Below are positions 10,176 to 18,293 of a stretch of 64,000 nt of DNA, one piece after another. Position 1 is the stretch's first letter. Each line of letters opens with the position of its first letter. The notes beneath the pieces were generated by a model. The model was not told where the DNA came from and ran no database searches. It worked only from the letters and a program-made list of their open reading frames with translations. Source of the DNA: Chloroflexota bacterium (GTDB taxonomy: Bacteria; Chloroflexota; Dehalococcoidia; UBA2979); assembly GCA_003670575.1 (NCBI GenBank), contig QWRD01000003.1, positions 61,149 to 125,148 on the forward strand, given 5' to 3'. Both the position numbers and the translations under genes were made by a program.

Positions 10176-10928
10176 TCAATGCATCACCACGCCGCCATCG
10201 ACGTTGAACGTCTGTCCCGTAATGTAGCCCGCGCCTTCGGAGGCGAGGAACGCGACGGTTGGCGCGATCTCCTCGGGCTGTGCGTAACGGCCCATCGGGA
10301 CCATGCGCAGGATCGCGGCCTGTTGGTCGTCGGTCAGTCCGGAGGTCATGTCTGTGAGCACGAAGCCCGGAGCGACTGCGTTCACCGTGACACCACGCGC
10401 AGCTACCTCGCGCGCGACGGAGCGAGTGAAGCCGATGATGCCGGCCTTCGCGGCTGCGTAGTTCGCCTGCCCGGCGTTCCCGATCTCACCGACGATGGAG
10501 GTGATGTTGATCACTCGTCCCCAGCGCGCACGCGCCATGTGACGCAGCGCGAGCTTCGTTGCGCGGAACGTGCCCGTGAGGTTCGTGTCCAGCACGCTCT
10601 CCCACGATTCTTCCGACATGCGCAGCAGCAGTCCGTCATCGGTCATGCCGGCGTTGTTCACCAGAATGTCGATGCTACCGAACTGTTCGATGGCGTGTTC
10701 CACCATGTGCTCCAACGCAGCGTTGTCGCGCACGTCCGCTTCCACCGCGATGCAGCGCACGCCGAGCGCCGTCACCTCCGCGGCCACGTCCAGCGCGAGG
10801 GCGGGGTTGCTGCGGTAGGTGATCAGTACGTTCGCGCCCTGCCGCCCAATCTCCAGCGCGATGGCGCGACCAATCCCCCGGCTCCCGCCGGTGACGATCG
10901 CGTTCCGTCCGTCGAGCGGTGCAGTCAC
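10176..10928 (-). CDS. fabG: 3-oxoacyl-[acyl-carrier-protein] reductase FabG
   Basis: FabG reduces beta-ketoacyl-ACP with NADPH, the first reduction in each fatty-acid elongation cycle. The 250-residue short-chain dehydrogenase has the cofactor motif TGGSRGIG (13-20), NNAG near 91-94 and the catalytic set S144, Y157, K161 in the FabG-specific context GNAGQANYAAAK. The start is GTG and overlaps the last base of the fabD stop codon (TAGTG), indicating coupling to FabD. Other SDRs look similar, but the fabD-fabG-acpP context makes the call firm. Confidence 0.96.
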   Translation of the reverse strand: MTAPLDGRNAIVTGGSRGIGRAIALEIGRQGANVLITYRSNPALALDVAAEVTALGVRCIAVEADVRDNAALEHMVEHAIEQFGSIDILVNNAGMTDDGLLLRMSEESWESVLDTNLTGTFRATKLALRHMARARWGRVINITSIVGEIGNAGQANYAAAKAGIIGFTRSVAREVAARGVTVNAVAPGFVLTDMTSGLTDDQQAAILRMVPMGRYAQPEEIAPTVAFLASEGAGYITGQTFNVDGGVVMH

Positions 10929-11884
10929 TATTCGGCCGCCTCGCCGCGAGCTTCAGCCGCGGTGCCCACGTTGCGAACGGTCGCGGTCTGCTCGGTGCGC
11001 TTCAGTTGGCCGGTGAGCACACGCCCCGGCCCGAACTCGATGAAGCTCGTCACGCCGGAGCCGAGCATGGTGCGGACGCCGTCCAGCCAGAGCACCGGGC
11101 TCGTCACCTGGTCGGTCAGCTCCTGCGCGATCGCCGCGCCCTCGGTCAGTAGCTGGCTGCTCACGTTCGAGACGACCGCTGCATGTAGGTTGTCGAAGCG
11201 CGTCCCCTCCAGCACTGCGCGCATCCCGTCGGCGGCGCTTTGCATCAGCGGCGTGTGGAACGCACCGGCGACGTTGATCGGGAGCACTCGCGTGGCACCG
11301 GCTGCGCGTGCTGCCTCCGCAGTGGCGTCCACCGCCTCGCGCGTGCCGCCAATGGTGATGTTGCCTGGGGCATTCTCGTTGCACAGCGAGGCGTGGTGCT
11401 GCTCGCAGAGCGCGGCGACCTGATCGCGCGGCATGCCCAGCACCACGGCCATGGTGCCCGGTTGCGCGTCGCAGGCCTCCTGCATCAAGCGGCCGCGCTC
11501 GCGGACCAGTCGCAGACCGTTGGCGAATGGTATCGCCCCCGCCACGATCAGCGCCGCGTACTCGCCGAGCGAGTGCCCCGCGAGGTAAGCCGCGCCTTGC
11601 CGCACGCTCCCGCACTCAATCGCGCCGACCAGCGCTGCGATCGAGTGCGTGACGAGTGCCGGCTGTGTGTTGATGGTGCGCGTCAGTTCGTCCTCGGGCC
11701 CCTCGAAGCAAAGCGTCGAAAGCGGGAAGCCGAGTGCCTCGTCCGCGGCGTCGAAGACAGCACGCGCTGCGGGCACCTGCTCGTAGAGGTCACGTCCCAT
11801 GCCGACGTGCTGCGCGCCCTGACCCGGGAACAGCCAGGCAGTGTCCGTGGCGAGCGGAAGAACGGGGATCACGATCTCGGGCAT
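10928..11884 (-). CDS. fabD: Malonyl-CoA:ACP transacylase FabD
   Basis: FabD moves the malonyl group from CoA to ACP, giving the extender unit for fatty-acid synthesis. The 318-residue protein has the N-terminal LFPGQGAQHVGMG motif, the nucleophile elbow GHSLGEYAAL and the later catalytic His in GAFHTPLM. The ATG at 11884 has an AGAGGCGGA ribosome site. The open frame reaches 11977 but the extra 31 residues do not look like the family. It overlaps fabG by one base. Confidence 0.96.
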   Translation of the reverse strand: MPEIVIPVLPLATDTAWLFPGQGAQHVGMGRDLYEQVPAARAVFDAADEALGFPLSTLCFEGPEDELTRTINTQPALVTHSIAALVGAIECGSVRQGAAYLAGHSLGEYAALIVAGAIPFANGLRLVRERGRLMQEACDAQPGTMAVVLGMPRDQVAALCEQHHASLCNENAPGNITIGGTREAVDATAEAARAAGATRVLPINVAGAFHTPLMQSAADGMRAVLEGTRFDNLHAAVVSNVSSQLLTEGAAIAQELTDQVTSPVLWLDGVRTMLGSGVTSFIEFGPGRVLTGQLKRTEQTATVRNVGTAAEARGEAAE

Positions 11885-12055
11885 GGGAGTCCGCCTCTGC
11901 ACGGGGAGTGCCAACGTCGCTGGGCATCGATCGTCCAGACACACAGTAACGCGTAAACGCAACCGTGATATCCACAATGCGCCGGCACACGGACTGAGCG
12001 CACAGCGATCTATCTGGCGTTCGGGGTCAAACCGGGAAGGTGGAGGGCTGGCGTA

Positions 12056-12250
12056 TTACCGCGCGGCAGCGCCAGCAGCAGGGCCCATCACCTGACGGCC
12101 GTTGTACATCCCGCAGGTCGGGCAGATGCGGTGGTTCGCACGAGGCGACCGGCACTGCGAGCAGCGCATGATCTGCGCCGGCTCCACGTGGTGGTGGCTC
12201 CTGCGCGTGCCTTGCTTGGACGGGGGAGTCCGCTTCTTAGGGACTGCCAT
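12056..12250 (-). CDS. rpmF: 50S ribosomal protein L32
   Basis: This 64-residue protein begins with MAVPKKRTPPSKQGTRRSHH, the hallmark of bacterial L32, and carries a zinc ribbon (C30, C33, C43, C46). An almost ideal ribosome site (CGGAGGAATCAC) precedes the ATG. Its start lies inside the end of the upstream DUF177 gene (14-base overlap), the standard yceD-rpmF arrangement. About 170 bases separate it from fabD. The C-terminal tail (MGPAAGAAAR) is a little longer than usual. Confidence 0.97.
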   Translation of the reverse strand: MAVPKKRTPPSKQGTRRSHHHVEPAQIMRCSQCRSPRANHRICPTCGMYNGRQVMGPAAGAAAR

Positions 12251-12830
12251 GTGATTCCTCCGTTTGGAGCCGTTCGGCCAACCCCGCAAGGCTGGCCCAG
12301 GCGCCCTCCGCCTTTGGCGGTGTGCAATCGCAGACGCGCTCGTTCAGATTCTGCCCGCATACCGGGCAAAGACCGGCGCAATCCTCGCGACAGATCGGTT
12401 GGATGGGCAATGCCGCCTGTTCATATTGCCGGATCGCCTCGCTGAGGTCGAGTTCGTTACGCTCGTCGATGCGAAATTGATCCAAATCCGCCTCTACCGG
12501 GTCACCCGTCACGAAGTCGCGCAGGGGGATGAACTCCTCATCGATGCGCAACGGGAGCGTCAACTCGAAGTCGGTCAGGCAGCGCCCGCACTGTAGGCTG
12601 GGGTGTACCAGCATGTTGGAGCGCACCAAGATGCCGTGCTGCGTGCGCAGCAGGTTCACTCGCCCCGTTGCCGAGGCGACATAATCCTCTGCCGGGACCG
12701 CAACCGGCTCGTCGAGGAGATCCTCTGCGCGGATGCTCCCCACGGGCTCTTGTAGCAGCAACGCGACGTTGAATTGCACGGCGGTCTCCGAAACGCTTGA
12801 GTGCACCGATCGTACACCGGACGGGGCCAT
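12237..12830 (-). CDS. DUF177 (YceD) family protein, large-subunit assembly-associated
   Basis: This 197-residue protein belongs to the YceD/DUF177 family found upstream of rpmF in most bacteria and plastids. The family is linked to 23S rRNA accumulation and large-subunit assembly, though its exact step is not settled. Visible features are the CGRCLTDFELTLPLRIDEEF segment and a C-terminal cysteine cluster CREDCAGLCPVCG ending in CDC, consistent with zinc binding. No strong ribosome site precedes the ATG at 12830, and the start is 44 bases from the divergent recombinase-like gene. Confidence 0.9.
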   Translation of the reverse strand: MAPSGVRSVHSSVSETAVQFNVALLLQEPVGSIRAEDLLDEPVAVPAEDYVASATGRVNLLRTQHGILVRSNMLVHPSLQCGRCLTDFELTLPLRIDEEFIPLRDFVTGDPVEADLDQFRIDERNELDLSEAIRQYEQAALPIQPICREDCAGLCPVCGQNLNERVCDCTPPKAEGAWASLAGLAERLQTEESHGSP

Positions 12831-12874
12831 GACGCCGGTATACTACTTGCGAGGTAGGGGAGGAGCGTCACCGC

Positions 12875-14242
12875 ATGCGCGCGGTCTCCTACGTGCGCTT
12901 CGTGTCGGGCTACTCCTTCGAGGTGCAGCAACGCGCCTTCCTCGACTATTGCGCTGCCTCCGGACTGGAGGTGGGCCCCACTTTCACTGAGACGGTCGCG
13001 CTCCCGGACGCTCCGGAGTTTCGACGTATGGTTCGCGTGCTGCTCACGGAGCGTCGCGGCTTTCTCGTCGTCGTGCTGGCAAGCCTGACCGTGCTGGGGG
13101 CGAGCGTGCGCGAGCAGGCACGACGCTACTTACAGCTGGAGGCGCTGGGTCTCCCGCTGCGCCTCGCGGACGGGACGACGCCCGACGAGGCACTGCTGGC
13201 CGCGTGGGACGAGCGCTCCGTTGCGCAGCGCCGCCGCGAGCAGGTGCGTGCCGGGATGCGCGAGCGCGCGCTGCACGGCGAGGTGTTGGGGCGCGCGCCG
13301 TACGGCTATCGAGTCGCCGACCGCCATCTGCGCATCCACGATGACGAGGCCGTGGTGGTGCGCGAGATCTTCCGCCGATGCGTGGAGGCCGACGAGGGCG
13401 TTCGCGTGATTGCGGGCGCGCTGAACGCCGCGGGATCGCGGACGCGGCGGGGTGGCCTGTGGAGCATGGTCAGCGTACGCGCAGTGCTGCGAAACCCCGT
13501 ATATACCGGCACCTATCGCCGCCTCGGGATCGTTGTGCCGTCTGAGCATGCGGCGCTGATTTCGGCGGAGCGGTTCCACGCGGCCCAGGCGAGGTTGACG
13601 TCTCGGCGCACGAGTTTCACTCGCCAGGAGCGGAGCCAGTATTTGCTCGCTGGCCTCGCGACGTGCGGGTACTGCGGCAGCCACCTCATAGGCGCGCGCC
13701 GCACTCGCCAATCGAGGACGCCCGGTGCGCCGCCGAAGGATCATCGCTACTACCAATGCGAGACGCGTGCGAACCAGGGCGGATGCGAGTACCCCACGCG
13801 GCACGCGGACGCGCTGGAAGCAGCGGTACGGGAGCGCCTTGCCGTCGTTGCCGATGGCGAGTTGGATCGACTCGGCGCCGACCACCGACTGACCGAGCAC
13901 CTCGATCGCATCGAGACGCGGCGCGATGGGCTGCGTCGACGCCTGGAGGCGCTGTTGGAGCGGCGCGCCTCTGGTGAGTGGTCGGCGGACAGGCTGCGTC
14001 AGGAGGCGTCCCAGCTGGCCGTCGAGGATCTGCAGGCCGAGGAAGAGGCGGACCTGCTGCTGCGCCGTCGCGGCGACGATGCGGAGAGCGAGCGCGGCCG
14101 CGAGGCGCTGGCCCGAACGCGCGCGCGACTCGTGGAGGCATGGGACACGCTGGCCCCGGACGAGGCGCGTCGCCTGCTGCGTGACGTTGTCGCGGCCATC
14201 GTCGTGACGGACGACGCTATCGAGGTGCAATTCGCGCGCTGA
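12875..14242 (+). CDS. Large serine recombinase homologue lacking canonical catalytic residues
   Basis: The 455-residue protein has the full layout of a large serine recombinase: an N-terminal resolvase-like domain (1-100), the recombinase DNA-binding domain (about 138-212, APYGYRV to NPVYTGTYRR), a zinc ribbon (C264, C267, C295, C304) and a C-terminal coiled coil (about 335-420). The catalytic domain is altered, however. Aligned to gamma-delta resolvase, Ser10 is Val with a Ser one place later (YVRFVSG), and the usual DRLxR block after the LVVV strand is replaced by LASLTVLG, so Arg68 and Arg71 are gone. The frame is otherwise intact. GGGGAGGAG lies before the ATG. It may be a retained DNA-binding protein rather than an active recombinase. 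No att repeats or phage genes flank it. Confidence 0.85.
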   Translation: MRAVSYVRFVSGYSFEVQQRAFLDYCAASGLEVGPTFTETVALPDAPEFRRMVRVLLTERRGFLVVVLASLTVLGASVREQARRYLQLEALGLPLRLADGTTPDEALLAAWDERSVAQRRREQVRAGMRERALHGEVLGRAPYGYRVADRHLRIHDDEAVVVREIFRRCVEADEGVRVIAGALNAAGSRTRRGGLWSMVSVRAVLRNPVYTGTYRRLGIVVPSEHAALISAERFHAAQARLTSRRTSFTRQERSQYLLAGLATCGYCGSHLIGARRTRQSRTPGAPPKDHRYYQCETRANQGGCEYPTRHADALEAAVRERLAVVADGELDRLGADHRLTEHLDRIETRRDGLRRRLEALLERRASGEWSADRLRQEASQLAVEDLQAEEEADLLLRRRGDDAESERGREALARTRARLVEAWDTLAPDEARRLLRDVVAAIVVTDDAIEVQFAR

Positions 14243-14285
14243 CCTGACCCCGGCAGATTCGCGATGCTACCCGTATGATGCCACG

Positions 14286-15545
14286 ATGACGAACTCGCCT
14301 CCGCCGTCTGATCCCACCCCGCCACCGAGGCACGGCTCCTGGTCTGCGCTGGCGTTCCCGCAGTACCGGCTGCTCTGGCTGGCCACCATCGCGGCCGTTC
14401 TGACGCAGGAGCTGCGGCTGGTGGTGACCGGCGTCTGGCTGTACGACATCACCGGTTCGGCAGCACAGTTGGGCCTGCTCGGCCTGATCCAGCTCGTGGT
14501 GCAGATCCCCGCTGTGCTGTTCGGCGGGACGCTCGCAGACCGACTCGATCGACGGCTCATGACGGCGTGGACGCAAGCGGTCACGCTGGCCTTCATGGCG
14601 CTGATGGCGGGACTTGTGGCAGCCGACGCGCTGCTGCCGTGGCACGTGTATGTGGTCACTGCGGCGCTCTCCGTGACCAGTGTCTTCGGCGCACCCGCTC
14701 GCAGCGCGCTCATCGGCGCGACGGTGCCCGCCGAGCATATGGTCGATGCGGTCACCACCAACTGGATCACGCAGCAGGTCGCGATCGTCGCAGCCCCGCT
14801 CGGCTTCGCGGCGATCGCGGGGTCGATGGGCCTCGTTCCGGTCTTCGTGCTCGCGGCGGTGTTTGCGGTGCCCAGCGTCGTGCTCCCGCTGATGATGCGC
14901 GTGGACGCCTCGGCGCCAGTCACTGAGGGCGAGACCGGGTCAGTGCTGCAGCGCACCTGGGAGGGACTGAGGTACGTGCGGACGCATCCGTTGCTTCCGG
15001 CGCTCTACTTCATGGACACCGGCGTCACTGTCGTCTCGTTCTACCGCCAGATGTACCCGGTGCTGGCTCACCAGTTGTTCGGCGGCGGCGCTGGTGTCGT
15101 GGGGCTGCTGACCGCGGCGAACTCAGCCGGCGCGATTGGTGGCAGTTTCGCGGTGCTGGGATTGCGGCGGTTCAAGCGCACCGGGCTGATCGTGCTGATC
15201 GCACACTTTGTGTACGCGCTGCTGCTGTTCCCGTTCGCGCTGGTGCCGTATCTGTGGGTCGGGCTGATCTGCATCGCGGGCCTGGGTGCGATGGATGCGA
15301 TGAGCGTCACCGTGCGCCAGGCGACCGTGCAACTCTCCACACCCGATGCGATGCGAGGCCGCGCGCTGAGCGTGATGCTGTTCTCCGCGCAGACCGCGAA
15401 CAACGTCGGCACGCTCTGGGTCGGCATGCTGTCCGCGCTGATTGGCGCCTCCGGCACGATGGTCGTCGGTGGCACCGCCTCGCTGTTGTTCGTCGCCGGC
15501 GTGTGGCAGCGAGCACGGGCAGTCCGCGACTACCGCGCACCGTAG
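14286..15545 (+). CDS. MFS transporter, EntS-like exporter family
   Basis: The 419-residue protein has a hydrophilic, Pro-rich N-terminus and about twelve membrane segments from residue 27. Family marks include FPQYRLLWLA at the start of helix 1 and the loop 2-3 motif GGTLADRLDRR. This branch (MFS_3, EntS-like) contains exporters of siderophores and drugs, but the substrate cannot be read from the sequence. It lies 43 bases after the recombinase-like gene on the same strand and just before rnpB; it has no clear ribosome site. Confidence 0.85.
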   Translation: MTNSPPPSDPTPPPRHGSWSALAFPQYRLLWLATIAAVLTQELRLVVTGVWLYDITGSAAQLGLLGLIQLVVQIPAVLFGGTLADRLDRRLMTAWTQAVTLAFMALMAGLVAADALLPWHVYVVTAALSVTSVFGAPARSALIGATVPAEHMVDAVTTNWITQQVAIVAAPLGFAAIAGSMGLVPVFVLAAVFAVPSVVLPLMMRVDASAPVTEGETGSVLQRTWEGLRYVRTHPLLPALYFMDTGVTVVSFYRQMYPVLAHQLFGGGAGVVGLLTAANSAGAIGGSFAVLGLRRFKRTGLIVLIAHFVYALLLFPFALVPYLWVGLICIAGLGAMDAMSVTVRQATVQLSTPDAMRGRALSVMLFSAQTANNVGTLWVGMLSALIGASGTMVVGGTASLLFVAGVWQRARAVRDYRAP

Positions 15546-15617
15546 CGCGCGGCGGGTCGCGCGGACCTCGAGCGTCCGTCGTCCGCGCCTTACGGCATCC
15601 AGCGGTACAGTGGAGGC

Positions 15618-16040
<423 letters not shown>

Positions 16041-16114
16041 AACTTTGCTCACCAACCTCGACGTGCGTTCGCACGCCCGTGCGCAGCGGCGAGGTCACAA
16101 TTGCGCGACAACGA

Positions 16115-16146
16115 ACAAGCCCTCCCCGATATCGGGGAGGGCTTGT
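16115..16146. terminator. Perfect palindromic hairpin between rnpB and a convergent gene
   Basis: A perfect 32-base palindrome (16 bp per arm, centred on GATATC) lies between the end of rnpB and the end of the minus-strand flavin-binding gene. No T-run follows in either direction. Its position points to a two-way terminator. Confidence 0.7.
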
Positions 16147-16175
16147 GTCACGGTTTCCCGTGGGCGGCCGAGGAT

Positions 16176-16595
16176 CTAGTCGCGGGAGAGTACCACCGCG
16201 CCGCGCTGGTACACGCGGTCGATCTCGATGATCAGGCCGGTGCCCTTGCGCTCCGGGTCGGCGTTGCGCTCCGGCTCCGCGCTGCCGTCGTAGATGCTCG
16301 CGACCACGGCCGGGTCGGTCGGGCGGACGGCGCGGCCCTGGATCTGCATGGCCAGGCGGGTCTCCGGGTTGCGGTAGAACAGCGAGACGCGCGGGTTCTG
16401 CGCCACGTTGGCGGAGGTGTCGCCCTCCGCGTTGCGCAGCCACACGCCGAGCTTGTCGTCGTCAATGGTGTGCACGGAGCCGCGCAGCCCGAGCTGCGGC
16501 TGGCCGTCCGCCGAGACGCTGGCCAGCATGAGCGGCACACGGTCCGCCAGCGCTGAGTTGATCGCGGCCTTCATCTCGTCGGTGAGTTGCAGCAT
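16176..16595 (-). CDS. Pyridoxamine 5'-phosphate oxidase-like FMN/F420-binding protein
   Basis: The 139-residue protein has the split-barrel layout of the PNPOx-like family: PLMLASVSADGQPQLGLRGSV, a second strand set with VWLRNAEGDTSANVAQNPRVSLFYRN, and the LAMQIQGRA strand. These proteins bind FMN, F420 or haem and reduce varied substrates. This one is too short and divergent to be the vitamin B6 enzyme PdxH, and its substrate is unknown. The start at 16595 has a GAAGGAG ribosome site 6 bases before the ATG. It is divergent from the MurE-like gene. Confidence 0.8.
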   Translation of the reverse strand: MLQLTDEMKAAINSALADRVPLMLASVSADGQPQLGLRGSVHTIDDDKLGVWLRNAEGDTSANVAQNPRVSLFYRNPETRLAMQIQGRAVRPTDPAVVASIYDGSAEPERNADPERKGTGLIIEIDRVYQRGAVVLSRD

Positions 16596-16648
16596 GGAGT
16601 TCTCCTTCTCTGTCTGGATCTGTGGGGCAGGCATGTTCGGCACCAGAT

Positions 16649-16676
16649 CATACGCCGCGTTACGATGCGGCGTATG
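16649..16676. repeat. Inverted repeat spanning the murE-like start codon
   Basis: A perfect 10-bp inverted repeat (CATACGCCGC and GCGGCGTATG, 8-base loop) ends on the ATG at 16674 in the divergent intergenic region. It could be an operator for the two divergent genes or an RNA hairpin hiding the murE-like start. No clear ribosome site precedes that start. Confidence 0.5.
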
Positions 16677-18293
16677 ACAACTTCTCCTCGTGGTGACTGG
16701 CGGCAGGGACTCCCATCGGGCGCGCTGAGCGATACGCTCCCGGCAACCATCGGCGCGGTTTGCTTCGATTCTCGTGCTGTGCGGCCCGGCGACCTCTTCG
16801 TGTGCGTTCGTGGCGAGCAGGCGGACGGGCACACCTTCGCGCGGGCGGCCGTCGAGGCGGGCGCCGTGGCGTTGGTGGAGGAGGCGGGGCGTGGCGAGGC
16901 GCTCGACGGGTTGGGCGTGCCGGTGGTGCGCGTGCCCGACACCAGGCGCGCGCTCTCCTCGATCGCCGCAGCCCACGAGGGCTATCCGGCTCGACGTCTC
17001 ACGGTCATCGGTATCACCGGCACCGACGGCAAATCCACGACAGCGTTCCTCACGCTCGCGGCCCTCGAGGCGTGCGGGCTACGCGCTGGCCTGCTCACGA
17101 CCATCGAGTCCCGCATCGCCGGCCGCGTGATCCCGAACCCGACGCGGCTGACCACGCAGGAGGCGCCGCTGGTGCAGTCGCTGCTCGCCGAGATGGTGGA
17201 GGCAGGCTGTACGCACGCCATCGTCGAAGCGACGTCGCACGGGCTCGCGCTCCACCGCCTCGACGACTGCGAGTTCGATGTCGCGGTGCTCACCAACCTC
17301 ACCGAGGATCACCTCGATTTCCACGGGACGCTGGACGCCTATCGGGCCGCGAAGACGCGGCTGTTCTCGATGCTGGACGCGCCAACCACGAAGCGTGTGT
17401 CACGAGCTGCGGTGCTGAACGCCGACGATCGGTCGTGGGAGACGTTCGGGCGCGCGACGCGGGTTCGACGGCTGACGTATGCGCTCGACAACCCGCGGGC
17501 GGACATCCTCGCGGGTGACGTGATGCTGTGGCCGGACGGCTCGACGTTCGTGCTCACGGCGGATGAGGACGAGCTGGAGGCGAGCGTTCACCTCCCCGGT
17601 CGCTTCAACGTCGCGAACGCAGCGGCGGCGATCACCGTCGCGGCCGCGCTTGGTCTCGACCCGTTTGCGGCGGCGGCTGGGGTCGCCAGCTGTCCGGGCG
17701 TTCCCGGGCGTATGGAACCGATTGCGGGCGCGCCGTTCCCGGTGATCGTTGACTACGCGCACACCCCGGATGCGCTCGCCCAGGTGTTGAGCATGCTACG
17801 CCCGCTTGTGGACGGCCGACTGATCGTCGTGTTCGGCTGCGCGGGCGAGCGTGCCCGAGAGCGTCGCAGCGGGCTGGGCAGGGTCGCCGCAGAGCAGGCC
17901 GATCTATCGATCCTCACCGACGAGGACCCCCGCTCCGAGTCGCCGATGGCAATCATCGACGAGATCGCGGCCGCAATGGTTGCGGCTGGTGCCAAGGAAG
18001 GCGAGCGATTTGAGCGCATACCCGGTCGTGGTACCGCTATTATGCGTGCGTGTGCGGTGGCACGGCCCGACGACCTGGTGCTGATCGCCGGCAAGGGCCA
18101 CGAGTCGACAATCGAGTGGGCAGACCACGCGGAACCGTGGGACGACCGGGCGGCGGCACGGGATGCGTTTGCGGCGCTCGGGTTCGCCGCGCCGACCGCG
18201 GTGCCAGTCGTTGAACTAGCGGCGAGCGAAGCGGACATGGCGGACGACGTGGACGCCGAGGACGCCGAGGACGACGAGGGAGGGCGAGCATGA
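16674..18293 (+). CDS. murE: MurE-like Mur ligase (UDP-MurNAc-dipeptide ligase family)
   Basis: Mur ligases add amino acids to the peptidoglycan stem using ATP; MurE adds residue 3. The 539-residue protein has the MurE N-terminal domain (FDSRAVRPGDLFVCVRG), the central ATPase (P-loop GITGTDGKST at 113-122, then EATSHGLALHR and TNLTEDHLDFHG) and the C-terminal domain (VDYAHTPDAL, AGKGHE). Several features are off type: the P-loop has D and KS where GTNGKT is usual, and the DAP-recognition box DNPR reads EDPR (TDEDPRSE). A 40-residue acidic tail extends the C-terminus. The gene overlaps the aminotransferase by an ATGA. It may be MurE or a ligase repurposed for another acidic tripeptide. An ATG at 16665 is also possible. 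Confidence 0.75.
   Translation: MTTSPRGDWRQGLPSGALSDTLPATIGAVCFDSRAVRPGDLFVCVRGEQADGHTFARAAVEAGAVALVEEAGRGEALDGLGVPVVRVPDTRRALSSIAAAHEGYPARRLTVIGITGTDGKSTTAFLTLAALEACGLRAGLLTTIESRIAGRVIPNPTRLTTQEAPLVQSLLAEMVEAGCTHAIVEATSHGLALHRLDDCEFDVAVLTNLTEDHLDFHGTLDAYRAAKTRLFSMLDAPTTKRVSRAAVLNADDRSWETFGRATRVRRLTYALDNPRADILAGDVMLWPDGSTFVLTADEDELEASVHLPGRFNVANAAAAITVAAALGLDPFAAAAGVASCPGVPGRMEPIAGAPFPVIVDYAHTPDALAQVLSMLRPLVDGRLIVVFGCAGERARERRSGLGRVAAEQADLSILTDEDPRSESPMAIIDEIAAAMVAAGAKEGERFERIPGRGTAIMRACAVARPDDLVLIAGKGHESTIEWADHAEPWDDRAAARDAFAALGFAAPTAVPVVELAASEADMADDVDAEDAEDDEGGRA

Noticed and set aside
18246..18290. Short GAC/GAG repeats at the end of the MurE-like gene
   Set aside because: They encode the acidic protein tail and do not form a separate repeat element.
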